From: Camillea tinctor
Lineage: Eukaryota > Ascomycota > Sordariomycetes > Xylariales > Xylariaceae
Reading direction: 5' to 3'
Length of the DNA: 64,000 nucleotides
Assembly: GCA_022578605.1 (NCBI GenBank)
Contig: MU394054.1
Location: forward strand, 684,945 to 748,944
The translations under genes and the position numbers were made by a program. The number at the start of each line of letters is the position of its first letter. The stretch's first letter is position 1. The notes beneath the pieces are model-generated. The model worked only from the letters and a program-made list of their open reading frames with translations, was not told the DNA's origin and searched no databases. This document shows positions 23,138-34,642 of this stretch, piece by piece.

Positions 23138-24798
23138 TTCTTGAGAGGTTTTTGCTTAAATTAGATGTATAACAGACCTTACATCTCTCCTTAGTCATTC
23201 CTTAGAGAAGAAAACACCTCTTGATGGTTATCCTGTTCCTCCTAGGTTTTTACAAACCACTCCTTACTATATGCCTATTATATAAGAACCATTTATCCCT
23301 GCACCATAGCAGTTTCGGTTTGAGAAATAATTATTCCTGTGTTCATACTGTCTCTTGAAAGAAGATAGCCCGGTTAGTCCATTTACGACAATGACATGAT
23401 AGTTTCGGGTTATAGGCTTGCGGCGTACGCAAGGGTTTATTTCAATGTTATTGCCAGTGGTTCTTGTGGATGTTTGGAATTTCCCCGTCGTTTGGTTGTG
23501 AGAAGCCAACTCAGGGCTGCGTTATTATTAGTATTTGCGTGAAAATACTTACATAATTATGTTGGTCTGCGAAAGCGGGGGTTGAATCAACTAGGTAGGC
23601 ATGGATGCATTTCTCGCAAGTATTCACACCACTCCCAGGCCCAACAACTAATTTGCTGAGAGCGGCCTGATGCTGCCCTCAGGAACGATCAGGGCATGCG
23701 GGCTACGTAACTGTGTAGATTCACTCTATATTCTGGTCGGGTCTATATATTTGCTCGCCCATAAGGAGAATGACCGCACGCACTTCAGTGGTGCGGAAGG
23801 TTCGCTCCTCTCCCCTTATAAGTCTATATAATCACATATCATCATAAGCGAGCCTTAGGAAGAGAGAAATGGGAAAAGTTACTTATCACTTGTATATAAT
23901 CAACATGGCCTACCTCGTGTTATACACGTGGATATTAGTACCAAATTATCTCTATAAATAGTAGTTTTCCACCTGACGTAACACAAACTACCATATTTGT
24001 AGCTAGGGATGTATGTAAGTATCTTAGTATCTACATACCCACACCCACCTTAATATCGGATTAGGTCCAACAGGCATATACTAGGTACATAATATATGTA
24101 AGGTAGCCGGTAGGGTTAGCTACATCCGTCGACGTACATGTAGATCTGGGAGATCGGGTTTGCGGGTACCGGATCTAAGGGGTACCAAGCAATTATAGAT
24201 CGGTTGACGTTACACAAATACGGAGACCTACATGAATCAACCTATGAATATGACGTCACGAACCAGGGGTTCCTCCCAGTTGAGAAGAGTTAGTTAGTAG
24301 TACCAACTACTATGTACTCAACCATCTGTTAGCCTTAGGTAGATATTGGTTGGTTATCTTCAGGTGGAATCGGAATTGCCTCGTTCATAGCCAATCAACC
24401 TAGCTACCAGCTAATCTACCTTGACTAGGTATACATAACTCTGTTGCCTTGCCTTAAGGTCCAACCGTGTAATATAAACTTAAGCCTTCATTTATGTTAT
24501 AGATTTGAATGCCCACCGCACACAATAATTAAAGTATACAGCATGGTATTTTTACTAGAAAGCAAAAAGGCTCAGCCAAGTAGATATGATTACATGCGTA
24601 GCCATAATATCAAGTGAATTCATTTTTTAATGGAGAAAATACATTTATATATTTATCTCTCTTTTTCAATTCCTTAATTCTTTTTCTCACCTCTACCTAT
24701 TAGTGTAGGCACTCTGCTTGCGTTTCGCGCCTCTCTTCTTTCCCCTCTTTCTATTATCCGTGTTTTAAACACTCGACACTGGTTAAACAATTCATTGG

Positions 24799-24821
24799 CT
24801 GACTGACTGACTGACTGACTG
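24799..24821 (+). repeat. CTGA tetranucleotide microsatellite
   Basis: Uninterrupted CTGA units, between five and six copies, in intergenic DNA. Confidence 0.9.
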
Positions 24822-25402
24822 CTTCTTATTCTGTATCTAACCTGTTGGGCTCCTCCCTTGATCTCTCCATTCTTTTTCCACCTACCCTGCTCCCATACTC
24901 GAGCCTCTCAACCCTTACTCCTCGCACCGATACTCCCCTAATTTGCTATCTCCTAAGTATCTCCCTAAAAAATAAAAAGGGCGACCCGGTACAAAGAAAA
25001 GTTCCAGAATGATAGAGGTGAAAGAGACAGAAAAGAAGCCAATAATGGCGACGAAGAAGGACAGCTGCTCTGTATATATATAATGATATATAGGTATATA
25101 TATATCAGGAAAAAGAAAACACCCTCGACTCGAACCTAAGACTGAACCCCAGAATTTAAGCTCAACTTCGAACAATAGCCACGACCTAAACACAAATGAA
25201 TGAAGAAAAAAAATTGAGGTAAGTAAGTGGTAGTCATACATCATAGGGTGATAATCGTGCCAAAAATACGCTAAGGGGGCTGAAAACAAAGATGGAGAAA
25301 ACCCAAAACCTAGAATCAAAATAGAAACCCCGAACCCCAAATCAAAATCAAAATCAGACAGTCCCGAAACACCTGGGTTCAGAGAAAGTTAAATAAATAA
25401 AA

Positions 25403-25404
<2 letters not shown>

Positions 25405-25441
<37 letters not shown>
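25405..25441 (+). repeat. AG dinucleotide microsatellite
   Basis: About 18 uninterrupted AG units, roughly 335 bases beyond the stop codon of the caspase-like/zinc-finger gene and possibly within its 3' untranslated region. Confidence 0.9.
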
Positions 25442-25444
<3 letters not shown>

Positions 25445-25775
25445 CAGGCGTTTGGATCGTGAGCAGCATCCATCATCTGTATATAGTTCGTGTAGTAATA
25501 GTGTTAGAAAAGGAAACTTGTGAATAAAACCCCCTTTACCTTTCCTTTCCCTATGCCTCGCCGAGGTCGATAGGGCAAGGAATTAAAAAATAAGAGCGAG
25601 AGAATGTGTATCGACGTCGTACGTATGGTGTTTGCGGTACGTTTTTATCCCATATTTTCTTCCCTTTGCTTTTTCTCTCTCTCGATAGGAAACCAGATCC
25701 AGACTAGATGAATAAGTCTGCCTTGCCTAAAAGCATCCTTGTAGAGGGTATTAAAACGTTCATCCCCTTTTAGTG

Positions 25776-28450
25776 TTACCCATCCACGTCCATTTTATCC
25801 ATCATGGCCATTTTGTCTACCACGGTGCTCGCTGCTACTATCGTTCGATCTTCCTGATCTTTCTTATTACCATCTGACTGGTACTCGGTGCTGTTGTTAT
25901 TGTTATTGTTCTCCTTATCGCCTCCGCTGCCGGCACCGCTGCAGAGCCGGTATTCGCCGTCCTCCTTCCGCTCGATTATCCCCTCCTCTAATGCCCACTT
26001 GGCGAGCAGTCGATCGACACCTAACCGACTCGCCTCACCCTTTTCCATATGCCTTCCCACATGCTCAGTCCACTCGTCCCACGATGTGGGGCCCTCAAAA
26101 ACACTTGCACAATCCGGCTTCGGGCATGCTGAACGTTGAGGAGGTTGTCTTCGAGTTACGAGACATGATTGTTGCATTTCTTTGACGTGGGTTTCCCAAT
26201 CAGCTTGCAGCTTGCTATCACCTTTCGTGAGGGCCTTCTTGATGGCGAAGGGAGCGTGCATGCGTCGGAGGTGCTGTGTGAAAAGATCTTTGCGGTTAAA
26301 CTCGTTTCCCTTCCCATCGATGGTACCCTGTGAGCAAGACGAGCATCGATAGTACTGTAAACATAAATGTTGTGAAGCAATATGTCTTTTCCATTCGTTT
26401 TTCGAGCCAAATGTGCTAGTACAGCCTGCGAATGCGAACGCGCATGGAAAGGGACGTGTGTGCGCCGCAGCAATATGTTTCCGAAGCGATGAAGAATCTT
26501 TGAAGGGGGCATGACTACAAAGATTACAGCGAGTCTCCTGCTTGGGTGCTTGCTTTTGCAATGAACGACGTGGTGGTTTAGGTCGGGAGGGAGTGGTTAT
26601 CTCCGTGTTGTAATGTGTATCATCTGCCCCAGATTCATTTGCTTCATGAGATGACCGCTCTTCGGGTTTTATTTCCGCTGCGTGTAAAGAGGATGACGTA
26701 TCGTCGCTGATAGGTCGGACGTGACTTAACGCTTTGAGTTGCTCTGCTGCTTCCTGCATCTCTACCGAATCTTCTACTTCTTCCTTTCTCGATATAGCAG
26801 AACCCGGTGTTGTGTTAGGGAACGGCAAACCCGTGGATATCGATGATTGTGGCACACTCATTGGATCGACCCTACCCATGCTCTCGGGGCGCATTGGTGT
26901 TTCAGGGTGTATCTGAGAGTGATTTTGATCATGGGGGAGATGACTGTGCCGGTGGATAATAGGCGTCGTGGCTGCCATTTCTCTTGCCTCTAGAAGCATA
27001 CGGCCGTCCTCTACATCCTTCGCCGACGCGTTGTTCACGGACATAGACCCAACTAATCTCTTATACAGGGAGGTCATATTATGAGAGTTGACGTAGCCCA
27101 AGAAGCAACAAACCTTGTCATGCTGTACAACATTCCAGACAGGGACCGGCATCGACACGAGGAGCATGGTGGGTGGGCCGAGAAACATACCCTCGACCGC
27201 TACCTTGGTAGCGAGGACAGGTGTGTTATGAAGCCAGTGGTTGAAAGAAGACATGTCAGGACTGGCTTCGCCAACAAAAGTAGTGCATACCAATACCCTA
27301 GGCTCATCAAAGGTCAAGTCTGCGACTGCGCTCGGATGGATGGCATGATCCTCACGGGCCGTTCTCGTGCGCTGCGCATCCCCGTCCGCTACCGAATGGG
27401 GAGATTGCAAGTGAGGAGCCGTAGTAGGGGGTAGAGGACAGAGGCTTAGAGTCTGTCCTTTTACGGAAGTCAAGGTATATTCGAGAGGCAGCTTTTCACT
27501 TAGGGATATGGTCTTACTCGCCCCGTTGGTGAGACCGGAGGCCTGCAGAAGTTCCCGGCGCCTGAGCTGGATTAGTTCTTGGTGTAAGTAGTCGGTCGTA
27601 AAAGGCCTCCCGCTGCTTAATTTTACAAAAGCTTCTGTTATGTTAGCCGTAAAAGACGGCACGCCCGGGTCCCGGGAATAGTATTCTGGACTACTCGTCG
27701 CAATCACCTGCTTTACGCTGCTACCACCGTCAATGGGATCTTCTCGAGACGCACAGGTGTCGAGGAGCAGAAGCATATCGGATTGCGAGTCCTCAAACAA
27801 GCAGCGCAAGCCGTTCCACTTGAGCTTCGGCGAGTCTCTACTCGTATTGCTGATGTTTTTATTTAAGTCAGCATAGGCGGGCCCCCGCTAACCAAAAGAA
27901 ACCTACCATGCCCAGAAGAGTTGACCATCCGCGCCCTCGTACCCGTACCCGGCATAATATATTATCAACAGATGATCCCGAGCTGCCCTCTCGAGAAAGG
28001 AGGCTATGCGAACACCTAATTTGATGCTCGGATTGGCGGCCGTGGGGATATTCCATCGGTCGGTGCGGTAATTATACCGTTCGCGCAAGACCTGTTCCAG
28101 GGCGGCAAGGTCCTGCTCAGCCGTCTCGTCCTCTTCCCAGCGCAAAATCAAAACAGATACATTATTATAGGGAGACCTCTGGGATTGTCGATAGATAAGC
28201 ATAGCGGCATCCTGCAGGTGTCTCGCGAAGGACTCGAACTCGTGTCTCTCGGGAGGCGGTGGGGCGGCCTCCTGAACCTGATATTGCTGGACAGCTTGAA
28301 CCTGGGGGACACGGTCAGCAACACACAGATAACAAGCGAGCCATTGGATAGACATACGGACTCATGTGGAAAGGAGGGTGGATGAGGAGGACTAGCTTGA
28401 GGCTCAATCTTAGGTGCCAGCCTTCTCTTCTTTGCCGCCGGTTGATCCAT
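25776..28450 (-). CDS. Caspase-like domain fused to C2H2 zinc fingers
   Basis: Predicted 853-residue protein from exons 28450-28358, 28301-27907 and 27849-25776 (introns 56 and 57 bp). It starts MDQPAAKKRRLAPK, a nuclear-localisation-like cluster. Residues about 50-200 look like the caspase p20 fold of a fungal family: LEQVLRERYNYRTDRWNIP, then IIYYAGYG and LLLLDTCAS. The position usually held by the catalytic His (YAGHG) is Tyr150; the presumed nucleophile Cys195 is present. A long, mostly disordered Ser/Pro/His-rich middle follows. C2H2-type fingers come next: CNLC...H...H and CAFAFAGC...H...H, a third CSSC...H...H with a long loop, and a CPKPDC...H...H finger (about 604-765). Poly-Asn lies near the C-terminus. 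The architecture suggests a nuclear regulator or cell-death-related protein. Protease activity is doubtful and the function is unproven. Confidence 0.9.
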
Positions 28451-29570
28451 GGAGGGAGGGGAGGAGGAGGAGGAGGAGGAGGGGGGAAGAAAGAGAAGAG
28501 AAGCGAGGCTCGGGGGGGGATGGAGAGGGAGCAAAGGCGGGAAGGATAGGAACTAAGTAGGAATTGACAGAAGAGAAAATGAAAATAGCAGCATAAGTAA
28601 GTCTAGAATAATTATTATAATGACATTTGGAGAGGTGGTTCTTGGGGTTGGATGGTTCAATGTTGTGAGAGATGGTAGATGTAGGGATTTGGAATCAGGC
28701 TGGAAGAGAGAGAGAAAGGCTGTAGAACAAGGCTGGATTCGGGGTCAATGGGGGTTTTTGGCTGTAGCTGTAGTCTACTAACCTACCTAACTTACCTACC
28801 TAACCTACCTACTGTGCTGGCCTTGGCTGGTCCGGGCTGGTCCTGGCTGGTCCTAGTCCTTCTACGTCTCCACAGTTTATGTCTTACTTGCACCTCGATA
28901 CGCGAATGCGCCCTTGTCGTTAGTGGAGTATCACAGCATGGACCATCTCTGAACAAGCCAATGACAAGCCAACCACTGTGATTTATTATGCTTTTCTATC
29001 TGGATAAATCAATATACTCATGCTGCCTGCAACTAAACCATAATAAAGTTCTCTAGTACTCCGTCTCTCTCTTATCGCCTTCGCCTTCGCCTTACCTTAC
29101 CTCCTCTAACTTTCTTAGCTCCACTATTAAACAACCCCCCGCCATCAAGAAGTAAGTAAGTCAGTCTACCTAGTGCAGCAGTACATACAGCCCCCCCCTG
29201 GTCCATTCCGCACGACCTCCCAACCCCAAAATCCAACCAATTCCTTTCTTTTTTATGGGTCTCTTCCCCTCCTATAGGCTGCCTGTATGTATACCTCTGC
29301 ATATACTCCGTTCATACCTACATCATATACATACAAATCAGGTAGTTTGACATGTTATTTCATCCGGCTGAAGCACATTGGTCCATCATGTCCTGCTAGG
29401 CTAGGCTGCAATAATAATGCTGAAACCTTAGTGTCGTAAATTTTAAACCATTCGCAGCTCATATATGACCAAAAGGTAGGGGGTTCCCATCCATCCTTTA
29501 TTGCTTCTATACGCTAACTTTCTTTCTCGAGTCCCCTCTGTTCTACCCTAATACTTCGACTAATACCTAG

Positions 29571-30421
29571 GGCGTGTTTTTTTGGTTCAGCTAAGCCATG
29601 CTTAATACCCACAAGCTGCTTATTCAACAAAGTGTTTTTGGGAAAAAGCAGCTTAGCCCCACACGATTTCCTAATAAAAATGCTGCTGAATCCCCACATC
29701 GATTGATCCAATGAACATACGCAAAATGGCTGAGTGGATGCTATCAGCAAACTAGCCACCAAGGACCAGCTTATATGGTGGCTTTTTTCCATTTTAGGTT
29801 ATACGTTTCACTGCAAATGGAGCCATCTACAGCCCACCCCCAGACCCTTGAGCCAGTTGATCAGGCCTTGGGGGGTCTAGGAACCATTTAGTGAGTTTTT
29901 ATATGGGCTGGGTTCCTTTATGGCCGCTGGAAGAGCCCTATAACTAACTGAAGGGGTTAACTAATAACTCCCTTCTAATACCCTCCAGGTCCCCTACTGT
30001 TGCTTTTACTATAGCGTACACGACTTTCATTATGAAAAATGAGTATTGCAAATTAACAAAATACTTGCAATAAGGTAGTAATTATGATAGCTGCAGAGGT
30101 TACTTGTTAATTGATTTAACTGACTGGTTTACATATAGGACCATACGCGAAATCAGGCCGTACATATGCCAAAACACCAAAAACTATCGTGAGATTCATC
30201 AATAGGCACAGGACCTAATAACGTAAAAAGTGAAAAGTCAGCAATCAATTCAGCATCGTGAGGTTGAAAGTGGTGTTGAAAGTGGTGTTGAAAGTTGAAT
30301 GTTTAAATGAACAATTTGGGTTAGTGGCATAGCCAGCAAAAGCGATTGCTATGTGGAGCAGCTTTTTTGCTAGGATGACACAGACCTAAGCATAATCCTG
30401 CTTAATGCTAAAAAACACGCC
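29571..30421. mobile_element. MITE-like non-autonomous DNA transposon, 851 bp
   Basis: The ends are perfect 12-bp inverted repeats, GGCGTGTTTTTT at the left and AAAAAACACGCC at the right, flanked by an identical 5-bp duplication CCTAG (29566-29570 and 30422-30426). Subterminal copies of AAGCTGCT, AAGCAGC and related AGC/GCT words lie within 110 bp of both ends, a common site for transposase binding. The inside has no transposase frame and contains a short tandem of GTTGAAAGTG near 30262-30295. The superfamily is uncertain, because a 5-bp duplication fits neither hAT (8) nor Tc1/mariner (2) neatly. Confidence 0.75.
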
Positions 30422-30705
30422 CCTAGGTACGAAGTACACTAGACAGACTGGGTAGAAGTTCCACAGTCCACAGTCCACAGTCCGCAGCCCAAGTCTGCAG
30501 ACAAAAGAGCGGGCAGGCAAAGGTGGGGCAGTAACAGGATCAGGAGCGTGAGTGGGTAATATAGTGTAGTATAAGTACCTAAGTTCCATTCTTTAGCGTA
30601 AGTACCTACTGACCTATCGTAAGTTGCCTTGACCTCATCGTGCCTCTCAATACAATAATTAGTGTACTCTATATAAGTATTGATATCCATCCATATCGAC
30701 ATCTA

Positions 30706-30963
30706 CCGTCTATTTTGGGTAATTCCGGTTTCTCAAATCCAATTTTTTTACCCTTGCAACCAGACTTTTTACGCAGATCAACCAGGAAAAAAAGGCAAGT
30801 AACGCGGTGGGGCCAACCAAAAGTCGAGATTTTGCAGAGGTGCCATTAATGCTTTGTTACTATCCAATGAAAAATACCTACTCCCGGTTGATCTACGTAA
30901 AAAGACTGGTTGCAAGGGTAAGAAAAGTGGATTTGAGAAACCGGTATTACCCAAAATAGACGG
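30706..30963. mobile_element. Tc1/mariner-type MITE, 258 bp with about 80-bp inverted repeats
   Basis: The left end CCGTCTATTTTGGGTAAT and the right end ATTACCCAAAATAGACGG are inverted copies, and the match continues with few mismatches for about 80 bases on each side (for example CCCTTGCAACCAG on the left against CTGGTTGCAAGGG on the right). The element is flanked by TA on both sides (30704-30705 and 30964-30965), the standard Tc1/mariner target duplication. The unique centre is only about 90 bases and codes for nothing. Mobilisation would need a transposase encoded elsewhere. Confidence 0.92.
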
Positions 30964-32800
30964 TACCTATACCCACCCACACACACCATTGACTCTTATC
31001 TACTACCTTAGAGGTGAAGTTATTCCTTTGATTTGTATAACGATAACTTCCATAAAATCATGTACTGCCTAGGTTAACCCACACACGATATCGTGGTAGA
31101 TATTGCAATTTATCTTTTACATCACAAGTGTATCAAGAATCCCAACCTAAACATCAATTAAATGACAAAATAACGCACCATACTTATAAGTTACTGGTAC
31201 GGAGTACCTAAGTGCTTATTGTAATACCAGAGTCAACGATAAACGATTTCGGTAGAACCTTGAATTGTAACAATATAGTATTGTACTACTCGTCTGATAA
31301 TACCTCAATACACCGCATGAATGCGTTTGTAACTATAGATATACTGCTCAACTATCCTAGCTTAGGTTAAACCATCTATGCGCCCAGCAAGCCACCTATC
31401 ATTACCCAGATGTCCACCAAACCATTCATAGTGGTTACTACTCACTGAACGGGGCGCCGCGCCGTGCCGCCAAAACAACACAGCCTACTTTACCCGCCCA
31501 ACAAATGCCGGGGGCAAAAACATCAAACTCTAACGTAACCTACATGCCTTGGCCATTTAGAACCGAATAGGTAGGTAGGAGTAGGCGACCTAGGTAGCTA
31601 GAAGGGGTAACCGAAGCGACCCGGGCCTTCGGGACCCATAGGGCAGTAGAATAGAGAACTTCTAGGATACGGTGACGGGGTTCGAGTCTCGGTTCTTTTT
31701 CTTTCACCACCTTCCTACCTTTTCTCATTATCTGTCTATAAGCCTGCGGGTCCCGGGAGAGCCATATATAATCTATACATATATAAAGATATAGAAAAGA
31801 AAAATAACACCTGAGACGCCGAGAAGGAGGAGATTTTTTATACATTAGCAATATACCTGAGCGGGTAGGCAAGCAAGCAGGTTACCTGAAAAAAACAACC
31901 ACTCAATTACATATCAATCACATCACATCGGCAGCAACAGGTGACTGGCTACTTATCCCTCTCTGTGTGACTGTCAACCTGTCTAGTTATCAACTAAAAA
32001 GGGGAAAGGGGAGTGCTGTAATGTGCCACATCGAGGCGTCCTGCTGTTCTACATCACTAACAAAAGGAGAGGGTGCGAAAGGGGGTAGGAGACGTGATAG
32101 AAAGGAGGCATAAATACCTCTATCAGATTTTGTGTTTTTTGTAATTTTCTTTCTTGCTCATGCGCATATCAACGTACATACATGTATATATATAGTAGAC
32201 AGTATATATATATATCTTAGGAGTTGTGTGTGGGGGTATTCCATTTCCCGAAAAAGCCAACAACCCAAATTGTTCTTGAGATGAAAAAAAAAAAGAGAAC
32301 AAGAACAATTCCAAATACTACTCCTACTGAGTAGTAAGCATCGTCAACCCAGTTTCGTACTCCATCCGTGCTCCCTCCCTCCCATCCGTCTGTCCTCCTG
32401 TTCCGTTCATCCATCCATATCGACTCTTACTTCATTATGTTATTTTGTTAAGAGAGAAGAAGAAAATGCGCACATGCCAAACGACAGACATTAACCCCCA
32501 TTTTGGGGGCCTTCTGCTTCTGCATCCATACTCTTTTTAAATCACACCCCTAAGATCAATCGGACCTGCCACTCATCCATCTAAGTCCCAGCAAGTACCG
32601 CCTTCACTTTCCTGCGGTAAGCAATTCCGTTCCTTTCTCTAGACATAGATACGCGCGAGACGGCCACTAGAGGTAGGTAGATAGAAAAAAAAAGGGGGGA
32701 AAGAATAATAGGGAAACAACACGAGAAGAAACGAAACTTTATGTAGTGTACGTATATCCCTTGCCAAGCTATTTTCTTCTCGGGGCGAAGATATATACCA

Positions 32801-34642
32801 TTACACCTTTGATTCGTTCGCGTGCTCGACACCGATCTTCTCCTCGGAGGAGACGAGGTTGCGCTCGAGGCGGATGATGGAGCGGTCGTTGCGGGTCTTC
32901 CAGGCGGGGATGCCGACGAAGCGGATGGAGCCGGGGCCGTCGTCCTCGAAGATGGCGGCGACGTCCTCGAGGGTCTTGTTGGCGGTCTCGGGGAACATGA
33001 AGAAGGTGTGCACGAACATGGCGGCGCAGAAGACGGCGAACAGCACGTACGTGCGCCAGCTGATGTTGGCGAAGGAGGGCGGCACGAAGTACGCGAGCGC
33101 GAAGTTGAACGCCCAGTTCGCCGACGTGGCCAGCGCCACCGCCTTGCCGCGCACGCGCATCGGGTACAGCTCCGCCGGGTACGTCCACGAGCAGGGGCCC
33201 CACGTCGGCGCGTACGACGCCACGAACAGGTACGTCGACGCGATGATGGCCTTGGCCGGCGCGCCCGAGATCACCATCGAGATGGCGGCGGTGTCGAATC
33301 CGTCCGCGGGGGTCGCCGGCCGCGAGTGCACCGCGAACAGGCCCGCGTTGATGGCCATGAACAGGCACATGAGGAACGCGCCGATCAGCATGGGCATGCG
33401 GCGGCCCCAGGCGTCGAGCCAGATCAGAGCGGGAACCGTCATGACGACGTTGATGATGAACTGGATACCGCTAGGCAGGAGATCGCCGCCCATGCCGGCC
33501 ATGGTGAAGACGTACGAGATGTAGTACATCATGACGTTCATGCCGGTCAGCTGAGACCAGATCTGAGTGAAGATGCCGATGTGTGTCCGGTTGATCATCC
33601 GCGGTTTGAGTAGCTCGAAGAAAGACACGTCCGCGTTCTGGCGCTCGAATTCGACGTTCTCCCGGATCTCCGCCATCTCCTTCGCGACGATAGGGGCGTT
33701 CGGGTCGCCCTTGCCGTGGACGAGCGTAAGAACCGCCTTAGCCTCGTCCCAGCGGTCCTTCTTGGCCAGCCAACGGGGTGACTCGGGCAGGACTGTGAGA
33801 CCGAGGAACAGGAGGATGGCCGGAATCATCTGCAGTCCCCATGGAAGACGGAAGGCAGCTGCGCCGTCGATGAAGCTGGATCCGTAACATAGGAAGAACA
33901 TGATGGCGATACCCCAGGTGATAGCCCATTGCTGCATTCCAATGAAACGGCCTCGCTTCGACGGCGGCGAGATTTCGGAGATGTAGACGGGGACTTGGGC
34001 AGAGCAGATACCGACACTTAGGCCGTTGATGACACGGCCAACGATCAACATGGGAATGTTTTGCGCGGCGCATACGATGATGGAACCAATGACCCTATGG
34101 CGGACGTCTGTTAAAATGCATTGCTTTCATTAAGAACCAACCCCACTCAAACGCTGATGCATTGCTTACCAGATTACAGCGCCGATCTGGATAGAGGTTT
34201 TCCGGCCGAGAGCGTCAGAGAGAAACCCAGAGATGATAGCGCCGAGCCACGAGCCGCCGGGCATGGCGGCCGTGATTCCACCTTGAAGGACATCGTCGGG
34301 ACCTTGGCATTGGCCAGTCGTCGGATTATTTCCCTGCCAGGCATCGTCAGTTGCATTGTTCACAACTGTGTGAATTGCACGGAGGACGGGCATGAAATAC
34401 TAACCTGTTGGTTAAACTGACACTTGTAGGGTTGTGTTGCTATAATAGCACTCATAGACGAGATATCGAAGCCGAAAAGCGCACCGCCTATTCTACCATG
34501 TTAATATATTTGCTTTTTTTTACCCCTCCCTCCCCTAGGGTGGACAACGACCAAGTTGACATCAAGGGAGATCGGAGGTCAGGTAATGCGTACCAATGAC
34601 GGACGTGGCCGCGATAACATATATATTTCCGAAGGTCTTCAT
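32801..34642 (-). CDS. MFS sugar transporter (hexose/quinate permease-like)
   Basis: Predicted 529-residue plasma-membrane sugar/H+ symporter family protein. Exons: 34642-34594, 34487-34405, 34333-34170 and 34094-32801; frame is kept across all junctions. It starts MKTFGNIYVIAATSVIGGALFGFD, already inside helix 1, so the cytosolic N-terminus is very short, as in many fungal members. Family motifs: GFDISSMS, FLSDALGRK, GRVINGLSVG, PESPRWL at the end of the first half, LDAWGRR between helices 8 and 9, YPAELYPMRVRGKA, and FPETANKTLED after helix 12. About 12 membrane helices are expected. The cytosolic C-terminus is charged. The substrate cannot be read from sequence; hexoses or quinate are typical. 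It may take up sugars released by the secreted GH31 enzyme, but the genes are more than 11 kb apart. Confidence 0.94.

Larger units (their letters stand above)
21165..25775. other. Gene desert with simple repeats
   Basis: 4.6 kb without a supportable gene. It includes the promoter side of the GH31 gene near 21165 and the 3' flank of the caspase-like gene near 25775. A G16 tract, a CTGA microsatellite and an AG microsatellite are listed separately. A Cys-free hydrophobic minus-strand frame at 24915-25340 arises from an A-rich plus strand and is not counted. Many TACCTA/TAGGTA words occur between 24000 and 24460. Confidence 0.5.
28451..32800. other. Intergenic region carrying two MITEs
   Basis: No gene was found. 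The stretch just above 28450 is purine-rich (runs of GGA near 28455-28490) and forms the 5' side of the caspase-like gene. Two non-autonomous transposons lie at 29571-30421 and 30706-30963. CCTACCTAACC-type words cluster at 28780-28812. The right end is the 3' flank of the transporter gene, with an A/T repeat TATATATATA near 32185-32215. Confidence 0.5.

Noticed and set aside
24915..25340. 141-codon very hydrophobic minus-strand frame.
   Set aside because: The hydrophobicity comes from an A-rich plus strand (Phe/Leu/Ile codons on the other strand). There is no family match, and it lies in the likely 3' untranslated region of the caspase-like gene.
31640..31700. Possible tRNA: GGGGTTCGAGTC followed by a T run on the plus strand.
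   Set aside because: Only the B box fits. No matching acceptor stem, D arm or anticodon stem could be paired.
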